Assembly: GCA_964439815.1 (NCBI GenBank)
Contig: CAYTPO010000117.1
Coordinates: 1-17,596, forward strand
DNA from: JALSHZ01 sp964439815
GTDB lineage: Bacteria; Pseudomonadota; Gammaproteobacteria; UWMA-0217
DNA: 17,596 nt
Direction: 5' to 3'
Shown here in pieces: positions 1-7,139 of the stretch. The first letter of the stretch is position 1, and each line of letters begins with the position of its first letter. The notes below the pieces were generated by a model, which was given only the letters and a program-made list of their open reading frames with translations, ran no database searches and was not told the origin of the DNA. The position numbers were made by a program, and so were the translations under genes.

Positions 1-84
1 TGGTGTTCGGCGGAGAATTCTGCGCGCGACCAATCCGGCGACCCCACCGATGACCAGCCAGACTATCAAAGACCATGTAGGCAT
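1..84 (-). CDS. GlsB/YeaQ/YmgE-like small membrane protein (N-terminal part, cut by window edge)
   Basis: Reading the minus strand from the ATG at 84 gives 28 codons without a stop before the window ends. The peptide starts MPTWSLIVWLVIGGVAGLVA and continues with an Arg-rich stretch. A hydrophobic helix with a G-G-x-x-G-x-x-A-R pattern right at the N-terminus is typical of the transglycosylase-associated (GlsB/YeaQ/YmgE) family, small inner-membrane proteins of about 80-90 residues whose role is poorly defined and often stress-linked. An AGGAG ribosome-binding site lies about 7 nt upstream of the ATG (plus-strand 91-97), supporting this start. Only about a third of the expected protein is visible, so the family call rests on one helix. 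Other small one-helix or two-helix membrane proteins remain possible. Confidence 0.55.
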   Translation of the reverse strand, partial: MPTWSLIVWLVIGGVAGLVARRILRRTP

Positions 85-112
85 GTTTGCTTCTCCTGAT
101 GTTTATTGAGTT

Positions 113-233
113 GTAACTACTCAGCTCACCTCTGTAATCCATCATCTCTGCGTTAAAAAATGGTCATTTACGCTTGTAAACTCACATTTTTCGCCTTGAT
201 CTGACGAATTTCAAAGGCAATCTGAGCAGTTAC
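113..233. repeat. Family A palindromic repeat, copy 1 (MITE/REP-like, ~121 bp)
   Basis: The ends form an inverted repeat: GTAACTACTCAG at 113-124 pairs with CTGAGCAGTTAC at 222-233 (11 of 12 positions). The two arms remain imperfectly complementary through the whole unit and meet at a central dyad, TTTACGCTTGTAAA (about 170-183), so either strand could fold into one long hairpin. It has no coding capacity. It is a small non-autonomous palindromic repeat; the mobilising enzyme is not visible here. Confidence 0.8.
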
Positions 234-251
234 TGCTTGTGTGAACCAGTG

Positions 252-364
252 TCAGCTCACCTCTGAAATCCATCATCTCTGCGTTGGAAAATGGTCATTT
301 ACACTTGTAAACTCACATTTTTCGTCTTGATCTGACGAATTTCAAAGGTAATCTGAACAGTTAC
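252..364. repeat. Family A palindromic repeat, copy 2 (left tip missing or diverged)
   Basis: Positions 252-364 match 121-233 in the same orientation at 106 of 113 positions without gaps, at a period of 131 bp. The right terminus (CTGAACAGTTAC, 353-364) is intact, and the central dyad is TTTACACTTGTAAA. The outer 8 bp of the left terminus seen in copy 1 are not recognisable before 252; an 18 bp spacer (234-251) separates the copies. The missing tip suggests either a local tandem duplication or decay of one end. Confidence 0.8.
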
Positions 365-435
365 CGAAAGATTATTTTAACATCGGGCAACATGTATTTT
401 TTGACATAGGTTCTGGTTACGGGCAGAAATCTGTG

Positions 436-601
436 CTAGGAGGCTGTCCGAGAATAGGAGTCCTAGCGAGGGAAAGCCATATTAGGCCATTTTTTTCACT
501 GATTTGAGGAGAATATTGGTTATATTTGACGAAAATCAGGGGGAAAAAGGGCCAAAATGGCTTTTCCGCAGTAGGCTCCCTATTCTCGGACGGCCTCCTA
601 G
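436..601. mobile_element. Family B MITE-like element, copy 1 (166 bp)
   Basis: The unit is bounded by CTAG on both sides (436-439 and 598-601). Inside are terminal inverted repeats that read GAGGCTGTCCGAGAATAG on the left and GAGGCCGTCCGAGAATAG on the reverse complement of the right. The arms stay largely complementary to a centre near AATATTGGTTATATT (about 513-527), so the whole unit is a long imperfect hairpin. A second copy lies inverted at the right window edge. CTAG could be a 4 bp target duplication; the IS5 group is known to target YTAR, so mobilisation by an IS5-type transposase is a reasonable inference. It ends 29 bp beyond the stop of the SGNH gene. Short reading frames within it are meaningless. 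Confidence 0.85.
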
Positions 602-630
602 GCATCCATCGAGTTGGGTTTGATGGAGTA

Positions 631-1653
631 CTAACGATATCTGCTTGTGTTCCCTGTATCGGTATCAGCAACAGACGTGTGTCCTGTCGTGCAGGTTTCG
701 ATATGAGGTGCTGCTGCTTGCAGAAAGGCTGCTGACCATCGTTGTGCACTGGTTGTATCCAGATGTGAGTCGTCGACGGTGAGCAGACCATCGAGCATGG
801 GGAAAATGCCGGGTGTTCCCAGCTTGTCGGCTAGTTTTCTGGCGAATGCCAGCGGGGTTTTGCTTCTGGGGGTAACGGTCAGAATGATGCAGGACTTGTC
901 CAGGCCGACGTTGTGGATGAATCTTTCTGCCTCTGCGATGGTGTCATCCATCCTGTCCAGCAGGGTGTCGGCGTAGGTGACGGGTATCTGCTTGTTGGGG
1001 CGGTAGTAGTCGGTTTTCCAGTGGCCATGCCGTGGCTCGCGATAGAGTGTCTCATTGTTGCCCAGACATAGCCGGTCGTACAGAAAGCCACCTTGCTTGC
1101 CGGTGCCGCAGACGCTCTGCTGTACTTTTTGTGCCAACCGTTTTGCCGAAAACTCCCAACGGGTCTTGAAATCGGACTTGAGCATCTGCTCATTGGTGCC
1201 ATTGAGGGTATCTGCGAAGAAGGGGTCGGCGTTGATGATCAGCGCCTTTGGTTTGAGGCCGTATTTGTCGATCATCATTTCCGGGACCGGGCTGTAACTT
1301 CCCATGCCAAAACCAAAGACATAGTGAGGAATGCCGGAGTGGGAAAAGTAGTCGCTGACGGCTGCCGTTGAAAAGGCGTATTGCGTGCGGCTGTTCCCCA
1401 GAAAGAGTACATCGGCTTTTTTCACGGCTGCCATGGAGACTGGGTCACCTTCATGCCAGTAGGCCCAATGCTCGTAATCGCCATATTTGGTCGAGTGGCA
1501 ATAGGCCATGAAATGACCATCCTGGTAGCCATTGGGATTGCAGTCTGTGATCTGCGGCAGGATATCCCACCGTTTGAAGACAATTACAGCCACGGCAATT
1601 AGGCAGTAGGAAAGGATGAAGATGGCCAGATAGCGTTTGTTTTTGTTCTTCAC
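631..1653 (-). CDS. Membrane-anchored SGNH-type protein, probable O-acetylation partner of the MBOAT protein
   Basis: From a GTG at 1653 this gives 340 residues. That start is chosen because it follows the MBOAT stop by 7 nt with AGGGA just ahead; the ATG at 1704 would overlap MBOAT by about 44 nt and add a tail unlike a membrane anchor. Residues 8-26 form one transmembrane segment, so the rest is probably periplasmic. A block-I-like Gly-Asn-Ser-Arg motif sits at 86-89 (candidate nucleophile Ser88), and Asp-Ser-His-Leu-Asp at 295-299 resembles the block-V Asp/His of the SGNH hydrolase/acyltransferase fold. The family includes AlgJ/AlgX-type proteins that pass acetyl groups from an MBOAT partner to extracytoplasmic polysaccharide. 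The substrate is unknown. The C-terminal ~20 residues are polar, without recognisable domain. Confidence 0.72.
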   Translation of the reverse strand: MKNKNKRYLAIFILSYCLIAVAVIVFKRWDILPQITDCNPNGYQDGHFMAYCHSTKYGDYEHWAYWHEGDPVSMAAVKKADVLFLGNSRTQYAFSTAAVSDYFSHSGIPHYVFGFGMGSYSPVPEMMIDKYGLKPKALIINADPFFADTLNGTNEQMLKSDFKTRWEFSAKRLAQKVQQSVCGTGKQGGFLYDRLCLGNNETLYREPRHGHWKTDYYRPNKQIPVTYADTLLDRMDDTIAEAERFIHNVGLDKSCIILTVTPRSKTPLAFARKLADKLGTPGIFPMLDGLLTVDDSHLDTTSAQRWSAAFLQAAAPHIETCTTGHTSVADTDTGNTSRYR

Positions 1654-1660
1654 GGTGTCC

Positions 1661-3295
1661 CTAGAAGTTGAAGTACAGAAACTGGCTGGTGCCCGTGGCG
1701 CCAAATGTGGCGTAGGCGGCGATAAAGCCGATGACCATGGCCCAGGCGATATTGTTCCGCCAGATCAGAATGGGCAGTGCCGGTGGTGTGATCTGCCCGC
1801 CATACTGTTCGAGTACCGGCTTTTCCCGCACCAGAATCTGTTGTGTATTGGGCATGAACAGCGCAATCATGACGGGAATGGTCATGGATATCAGTGCGGT
1901 TATGGCACCCACGCCTTGCGTTTCGACGCTACGCCCGGCCAGCGCCATCAAATCCCGGAAGGGCGGGAAGAGGGAACCCAGTGTCGAGGTCTCCTGGAAT
2001 ATGACACCATAGGAGGCGAGAATCTGGGAAACGTCCTGGCTGCGTTCTATCCAGGAGTCCGGCAGTGATACGCCATTGAGGCCGGCCATTCCTGCCAGGA
2101 TGTGGTGGGCGGCCTGCAGGCTTTCGGCTCGAAAGTAGACCCAGGCAACGATGACGCAGAGCAGGGTGAGCGCGCGCGCCAGAAGTGTTCCGAGAAAACT
2201 GCCATGGTTCAGGTCATGCCCCAGTTTGCTTCGCAGTGTTCTCCAGGCATGGTTGATGATCAGGTAGAGACCATGCAGTCCACCCCAGATAATGAAGGTC
2301 CAGCCCGCACCATGCCACAGACCACCCAGCAGCATGGTCGTCATCAGATTGATATGGCGGCGAGTTGGCCCCTTGCGGTTTCCGCCCAGGCTGAAGTAGA
2401 GATAATCACGCAGAAAACGGGATAGCGTGATATGCCAGCGTCTCCAGAAATCAATGATATTCAGCGATTTGTAGGGGGAGTTGAAGTTGACTGGCAGTTT
2501 GATGCCAAACATTCTGGCGATGCCGATTGCCATGTCGGAATAGCCGGAGAAATCGAAATAGAGCTGTAGTGTGTAGGCAATTGCACCGGTCCAGGCTTCC
2601 AGTAGATAGACTGTTTCGCCGGTATTGGCCATCGCAAAGACCGAGTCGGAATAGGGGGCGACGCCATCGGCAATGACGACCTTCTTGAACAGGCCAATGG
2701 CAAATATGCTCAGGCCAATAACCAGATTGCCGGAAGAAAAGTGGTTGGCGTCCTTTTCCATGAACTGGGGGAGCATTTCCTTGTGATGCACGATCGGACC
2801 GGCAATCAGCTGGGGAAAGAAGGTAACGAACAGTGCGTAGTTGCGGAAATTGTGCTCTTCGGTTTCACCCCGATAGGCGTCGACCAGGTAGGCGATTTGC
2901 TGGAAGGTGAAAAATGAGATGGCCAGCGGTAGCAGGATGGTATCGAGGTGATAGCTGGAGCCGAACACTGCATTGATGTTGTCGACAAAGAAGTTGGCGT
3001 ATTTGTAGTAGCCGATAGAGGCAAGATTGATGGCGACGCCAGATAGCAGCACAGGGCGGCGGGAGGCCACAGGGAGCCGGCTTGAGGTCAGCAGGCTGCC
3101 GACCCAGTAATTGAACAGCACTGATCCGGTAATCAGATAGAGATAGGCGGGTTTCCACCAGCCATAGAAAAACAGCGATGCCAGCACCAGCCAGTAGAGT
3201 GCTGGCCCCTGTTTGCCGTTGTGAACGAGGCGATAGAATACCACCAGTACAATGGGCAGGAAGAAAAGTATGAATTCGAATGAATTGAACAGCAT
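1661..3295 (-). CDS. MBOAT-family membrane O-acyltransferase (AlgI-like)
   Basis: This 544-residue polytopic inner-membrane protein starts with MLFNSFEFILFFLPIVLVVF, the usual opening of AlgI/DltB-like MBOAT proteins, and has many hydrophobic segments. Diagnostic blocks are present: YFDFSGYSDMAIG (246-258), DFWRRWHITLSRFLRDYLY (282-300), and the catalytic-type region around His328 in GGLWHGAGW with a further His341. Such proteins move acyl (usually acetyl) groups from a cytoplasmic donor across the membrane to a periplasmic partner. Length agrees with AlgI (about 520 residues). The SGNH-type gene follows 7 nt downstream, giving a two-gene transfer module. No alginate, cellulose or capsule genes are nearby, so the glycan acceptor is unknown and the name algI is not warranted. 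No strong ribosome-binding site is visible before the ATG. Confidence 0.9.
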   Translation of the reverse strand: MLFNSFEFILFFLPIVLVVFYRLVHNGKQGPALYWLVLASLFFYGWWKPAYLYLITGSVLFNYWVGSLLTSSRLPVASRRPVLLSGVAINLASIGYYKYANFFVDNINAVFGSSYHLDTILLPLAISFFTFQQIAYLVDAYRGETEEHNFRNYALFVTFFPQLIAGPIVHHKEMLPQFMEKDANHFSSGNLVIGLSIFAIGLFKKVVIADGVAPYSDSVFAMANTGETVYLLEAWTGAIAYTLQLYFDFSGYSDMAIGIARMFGIKLPVNFNSPYKSLNIIDFWRRWHITLSRFLRDYLYFSLGGNRKGPTRRHINLMTTMLLGGLWHGAGWTFIIWGGLHGLYLIINHAWRTLRSKLGHDLNHGSFLGTLLARALTLLCVIVAWVYFRAESLQAAHHILAGMAGLNGVSLPDSWIERSQDVSQILASYGVIFQETSTLGSLFPPFRDLMALAGRSVETQGVGAITALISMTIPVMIALFMPNTQQILVREKPVLEQYGGQITPPALPILIWRNNIAWAMVIGFIAAYATFGATGTSQFLYFNF

Positions 3296-3579
3296 GGGTA
3301 AGGATCACGTGCCTTGATTGAGCCGGGTTTCCTGGTACAGCCAGGAGGCGGTTAATACCCTGCGGTGTCCTTACCATTTGGGGCGGCAGCAGCCTGCAAG
3401 ACTGCGTGCAAGGGCCACATACTACATTAAGCATTTGCAGGAACTGAACCCAATTTAGGAAAACTGTGAGGTGGTTATCAATGGTATTCCGGCCATGATT
3501 ACTGACAGTATGTTGTCAGGAGCAGGGGAATAGGCTCCCTCCTCGTATCCACTACAGAGAGTATTCGAGGAGCAAGACA
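3296..3579. other. Divergent intergenic region between the MBOAT gene and the VOC gene
   Basis: This 284 bp gap must hold the promoters for both divergent transcription units, but I see no strong sigma-70 match on either strand. Two short perfect dyads are present: TCCTGG-TACAG-CCAGGA at 3330-3346, in the MBOAT leader, and CTGACA-GTATGT-TGTCAG at 3502-3519, about 60 bp before the VOC start. The second is a possible operator for the YafY-type regulator. AGGAG at about 3569-3573 is the VOC ribosome-binding site. Confidence 0.5.
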
Positions 3580-3960
3580 ATGAAGAACGTAGTAACGTGG
3601 TTTGAGTTACCGGTAACTGACATGTCGCGTGCCAAGCAGTTTTATGCGACGGTTCTGCAGACGCAGTTCATGGATGATGAAATGGACGGCTTCAAGATGG
3701 CGATTTTCGATCATGAGATGGGGGCTGCCAGCGGCATGCTGGTGCTGGGTGAAGACTACAGGCCAAGTGCCGATGCTGCCGTCATCTATCTGAATGGCGG
3801 TGAGGATCTGGCGGAACCATTGCAGCGGGCGATTGAAAATGGTGGCTCGGTCGTTGTACCCAAGACACCCATTGACGGTGGAGCGAAAGGTTATTTTGCA
3901 CAGTTTCTCGATACCGAAGGCAATCGGGTTGGGCTGTATTCCTTGCCACAGCCAGGCTGA
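3580..3960 (+). CDS. VOC (glyoxalase/bleomycin-resistance fold) protein
   Basis: The product is 126 residues, a normal length for a two-module VOC protein. The opening (VTWFELPVTDMSRAKQFYATVL) is the beta-alpha start of the first module, and the end (AQFLDTEGNRVGLYS) matches the closing strand with its usual D-x-E-G-N-x-x-G signature. The first metal-ligand position, often His, appears to be Glu9, and the final His of the common GLHS-type ending is Tyr, so classical glyoxalase I activity is unlikely. Close relatives are generally annotated only as glyoxalase or PhnB-like proteins with no assigned substrate. An AGGAG site lies about 8 nt before the ATG. The HTH-WYL gene starts 8 nt after its stop, so the two are almost certainly co-transcribed. 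Confidence 0.85.
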   Translation: MKNVVTWFELPVTDMSRAKQFYATVLQTQFMDDEMDGFKMAIFDHEMGAASGMLVLGEDYRPSADAAVIYLNGGEDLAEPLQRAIENGGSVVVPKTPIDGGAKGYFAQFLDTEGNRVGLYSLPQPG

Positions 3961-3968
3961 GATTGGTC

Positions 3969-4652
3969 ATGCGTCGCGCTGACCGCCTCTTTCAGCTGGT
4001 GCAGATTCTGCGCAATCGGCGGTTGGTGACGGCGCGATTGCTGGCCGAGCGGTTGGAGGTGTCGGAGCGCACCATTTATCGTGATATTCAGGATCTGAGT
4101 CTATCGGGTGTTCCGGTCGAAGGGGAGGCCGGTGTGGGATACCGGTTGCGCTACACGCTGGATATCCCGCCCATGATGTTCAACGCGGCGGAGCTGGAGG
4201 CACTGGTGATTGGTGCCAGAATGGTCAAGTCCTGGGGTGGGCGCGAGCTGGGTAGCAGCGCTCAGTCGGTGCTGGACAAGATCCAGGCTGTGATACCCGA
4301 GGAGCTGCAGCGGTGTCTTGAAGAGAGCACGCTGTTCTCATTGCGGTTCGGTCCTCGCGAAGATATCGAGAAGACATTGGATCTGTGTCGACACGCGATT
4401 GCCGACAAGCATTATCTCGCCCTGCGTTACGAGCGTGCAGATGGAGAAGTCAGTGAGCGGGAAGTCCGCCCCTTGGGCCTCTTCTTCTGGGGTAATGTCT
4501 GGACGCTGACTGCCTGGTGTGAATTGCGGGATGACTTTCGCAGCTTTCGCCTGGACAGAATTCAGCAGCTGCAGCAGTTGTCAGGTGTCTTTTCCGAAGT
4601 GGCAGGGCAGCAGTTGGCCGATTTCATTGCCATGCAGTGTTGCGGGAAGTAG
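3969..4652 (+). CDS. YafY-type HTH-WYL transcriptional regulator
   Basis: The 227-residue protein begins MRRADRLFQLVQILR, the standard start of YafY-like regulators, so the ATG at 3969 is preferred over a TTG 6 nt earlier. Residues 1-57 form a DeoR/HTH_11-type winged helix with the recognition-helix signature SERTIYRDI (32-40). A linker runs to about residue 138, followed by a WYL ligand-sensing domain (about 140-200) in which the name motif reads Trp-Thr-Leu (178-180), with the conserved FRLDRI at 193-198. WYL domains bind small ligands or nucleic acid. The tight linkage to the VOC gene is common for this family and suggests that it controls its own two-gene operon, perhaps through the dyad at 3502-3519. 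The ligand cannot be inferred. The last residues (after about 215) are not diagnostic. Confidence 0.9.
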   Translation: MRRADRLFQLVQILRNRRLVTARLLAERLEVSERTIYRDIQDLSLSGVPVEGEAGVGYRLRYTLDIPPMMFNAAELEALVIGARMVKSWGGRELGSSAQSVLDKIQAVIPEELQRCLEESTLFSLRFGPREDIEKTLDLCRHAIADKHYLALRYERADGEVSEREVRPLGLFFWGNVWTLTAWCELRDDFRSFRLDRIQQLQQLSGVFSEVAGQQLADFIAMQCCGK

Positions 4653-4784
4653 TACTCCACCAAACCTGACTCAATGGAGAGTTAGCACCATTTGGGTGAA
4701 AGTGGACTGTCAAGGGTTTGTCATTGCTTTCATTTACTTGTCACAGGCTTTAGCCGCCACCTTGGAATAAGACGGGGTTACGAT

Positions 4785-7004
4785 TCAGGTTAGATCCACC
4801 GGGTCGATATCCAGTGACCAGCGTGCCTTGCGTGCTGCCTTGAGCTTTCTGATGTGCGGCATGATATTGCGCAGACATTGGTGGAGTTGCCCGCGTGAAC
4901 TACTGCGTAGCAAGAGTTGAAAACGGAAGCGCCCGGCTTTTCGTTCCATCGGTGCAGGTGCGGGACCCAGCAGCTCCAGATCGGGAAAGCCCTGTTGCCG
5001 TGCCAGCTGCAGGATTTCGTTCAGGCAGGTTCGCGCATCATCTGCATGATGGGCCGAGGCGCGAAACAGGGCAAGAAAGCAGTAGGGTGGCCACATGCCC
5101 AGTTTTCTCTCAGTCTCCAGTGCCGGCACTATCGCACCATAGTCCTGCGCCAGCAGAGATTGCAGCAGCGGGTTCTCCGGCTGCAATGTCTGAATCACCA
5201 CTTCGCCGGCATCGCTGCCGCGACCTGCGCGGCCACTGACCTGCAAAACCTGCTGTGCCAATCTTTCCGGTGCGTGATAATCGCTGCTGAACAATCCCTG
5301 ATCCATGTCGATCATGCCGACCAGCGTGATGTTGTGGAAATCATGTCCCTTGGCCAGCATCTGTGTACCTATGATGATCTGGTACTTGTTGCTGCGGATT
5401 GCTTCCAGTGCATTCTGCAGGGCATGCTTGCGCGACATGCTGTCACGGTCGATACGGATGGTGGCGTAGTCGGGGAAACATGAATGGATGGCATCCTCGA
5501 TTTTCTGCGTTCCCAGGCCAACAGGGTGCAGGGCCTTTTTGCCGCAGTCCGGGCACTTGACCGGTGGGCGTGAGATATGGCCGCAATGATGGCAATGCAG
5601 CGCATGTAGCTGTGCATGATAGGTCATATGGGCATCACAGCGGGGGCAGTCGACCAGATAGCCGCATTCGTGGCACAGCATGGCAGGCGCATAACCGCGT
5701 CGATTCAGAAATAGCAGGACTTGATGTCCGTTTTCCAGATGCTGTTGCATCTTGGTGAGCAACAGATCGGACAGCCCCCCCGTCAGGTTCTGACGTTTCA
5801 GGTCGACGAGGTGCATGACAGGAGGTTGTGCCACGCCAGCCCTGCTGCGTAGTCTGACGCAGCCATAACGTCCTCTTGCCACATTGGCCAGCGTCTCCAG
5901 TGAGGGTGTAGCAGACCCCAACAGTACCGGGCAGTCTTCGAGTTGGGCGCGAAAGATCGCCAGATCCCTGGCGTGATAACGATATCCCTCTCCCTGTTTC
6001 AGTGAGGTGTCGTGTTCTTCGTCGATAATGATGTAGCCGAGTTTCGGCATCGGCGTAAAAACTGCAGAGCGGGTCCCCAGAACGATTTGCGCCTGTCCCG
6101 TGGCGGCTTGCCTCCAGGCATCGAGCCGTTCGGTATCATTCATGCCTGAATGCAGGCTGGTCACTGCCTGCCTGAAGCGCGCCGAAAAACGTTGCCGTAG
6201 CTGGGGGGTCAGGCTGATCTCGGGGACCAGAATCAGAACCTGTCGGCCAGACTGGATGAGTGGAGCAATCAGGTGTAGGTAGACCTCGGTCTTGCCACTC
6301 CCTGTAATGCCATCCAGCAGAAACACATTGAATGATGCCTGGTGTTGGAGCAGTGTCTTGACGGCCTCTGCCTGCTCGGTATTCAGCGTGGGGGGTGGGA
6401 TGGCTGGGACGGGATCCGCAATATCTGGAGCAATGAAGCCGGTGGCCTCCGTTGTGCGGATGAGCCCCTTCTGCCGTAAAGCTTTCAGCGCAGCCGTGGG
6501 CTGAGAGAAGGTTTTTGCCAGTGCTGCCTGCGGCAAACCTTGTGGATGCTGTTGCAGAAGCTGCAGAATTTCCGCCTGTCTTGGGGCGCGCGCCAGCTCC
6601 GGCAATTTCTCTGGCGATTGGGGTGTTGCTGCAAGCCATAGTGTAACCGGTGGAGGCTCAAAGGGCCTGCCTTGCCGCAAATGTTTGGGGAGGCCGGCAA
6701 AGATCGCATCACCCAGTGGATGGTGGTAATAGGTTGCGCTGCGTTTGAAGAATGTCAGCAACCGGGCAGGCAGCAAGGGGGAGGGATCCAGTATCGAAAT
6801 GATGCTCTTCAGGCGTTCGCGGGGGAAGTCGGAATGCGCCTTGATATTGAGAATGATGCCAATGAGAATTCGGGAACCAAACTCAACCTCAATACGAATG
6901 CCTGGCTGCAATTGGGGCAGCATACTTTCTTCGGCAAGGTAATCGAGGCTGTCAGCAATGCGTGTGGGAAGGGCTACCTCAATAATTTGGTGAAAATCGG
7001 TCAT
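4785..7004 (-). CDS. priA: Primosomal protein N' (replication restart helicase PriA)
   Basis: PriA recognises abandoned replication forks, remodels them and starts reloading of DnaB. The 739-residue product shows the complete helicase: Walker A GITGSGKT (232-239), DEEH box (328-331), LLGSATPS, and the late motif with QVSGRAGRG. Eight cysteines at about 444, 447, 453, 456, 471, 474, 484 and 487 form the two zinc sites inserted in the helicase core. The N-terminal DNA-binding region is recognisable (EVALPTRIADSLDYL). I chose the ATG at 7004 because family members begin close to that motif (E. coli PriA is 732 residues) and because a promoter at 7061-7090 would put the transcript start near 7054; a GTG at 7043 is only about 11 nt from it. 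Neither start has a good ribosome-binding site. Confidence 0.97.
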   Translation of the reverse strand: MTDFHQIIEVALPTRIADSLDYLAEESMLPQLQPGIRIEVEFGSRILIGIILNIKAHSDFPRERLKSIISILDPSPLLPARLLTFFKRSATYYHHPLGDAIFAGLPKHLRQGRPFEPPPVTLWLAATPQSPEKLPELARAPRQAEILQLLQQHPQGLPQAALAKTFSQPTAALKALRQKGLIRTTEATGFIAPDIADPVPAIPPPTLNTEQAEAVKTLLQHQASFNVFLLDGITGSGKTEVYLHLIAPLIQSGRQVLILVPEISLTPQLRQRFSARFRQAVTSLHSGMNDTERLDAWRQAATGQAQIVLGTRSAVFTPMPKLGYIIIDEEHDTSLKQGEGYRYHARDLAIFRAQLEDCPVLLGSATPSLETLANVARGRYGCVRLRSRAGVAQPPVMHLVDLKRQNLTGGLSDLLLTKMQQHLENGHQVLLFLNRRGYAPAMLCHECGYLVDCPRCDAHMTYHAQLHALHCHHCGHISRPPVKCPDCGKKALHPVGLGTQKIEDAIHSCFPDYATIRIDRDSMSRKHALQNALEAIRSNKYQIIIGTQMLAKGHDFHNITLVGMIDMDQGLFSSDYHAPERLAQQVLQVSGRAGRGSDAGEVVIQTLQPENPLLQSLLAQDYGAIVPALETERKLGMWPPYCFLALFRASAHHADDARTCLNEILQLARQQGFPDLELLGPAPAPMERKAGRFRFQLLLRSSSRGQLHQCLRNIMPHIRKLKAARKARWSLDIDPVDLT

Positions 7005-7060
7005 CCGAATATGGTTAGATCCCCATTTTGTGAATTGGTTCACATTATTAAAGTAAAGTG

Positions 7061-7090
7061 ACTATAACTTCGCTAAGTTATTCTTGTCTA
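7061..7090 (-). promoter_or_regulatory. Candidate sigma-70 promoter of priA, with an overlapping dyad
   Basis: On the minus strand a -35 TAGACA (7090-7085) and a -10 TATAGT (7066-7061) each match consensus at 5 of 6 positions, with an 18 bp spacer, pointing at priA. The perfect dyad TAACTT-CGCT-AAGTTA at 7065-7080 overlaps the -10 and spacer, where a bound protein would interfere with transcription. This is motif reading only. Confidence 0.5.
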
Positions 7091-7104
7091 AGAAAGATTC
7101 CCGG

Positions 7105-7139
7105 TTGTCCACAATAACTGTGGATAACTTTGTGGATAA
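7105..7139. promoter_or_regulatory. Cluster of three DnaA boxes upstream of priA
   Basis: Two exact copies of the high-affinity DnaA box TTATCCACA lie on the minus strand at 7119-7127 and 7131-7139, 12 bp apart start to start. A one-mismatch box, TTGTCCACA, lies on the plus strand at 7105-7113, facing them. The cluster begins 15 bp upstream of the priA -35 element. Three boxes with two exact matches in 35 bp is very unlikely by chance. Possible roles are DnaA control of priA, or a DnaA-titrating or DARS-like reactivating site. Confidence 0.75.

Noticed and set aside
121..364. CRISPR array
   Set aside because: There are only two repeats, each far too long (113 bp) and self-complementary, with one 18 bp spacer and no cas genes.
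417..791. Open reading frames running through family B copy 1 on both strands (also 17351-17533)
   Set aside because: They reflect the palindrome's open frames, have no domain or ribosome-binding site, and overlap the SGNH gene.
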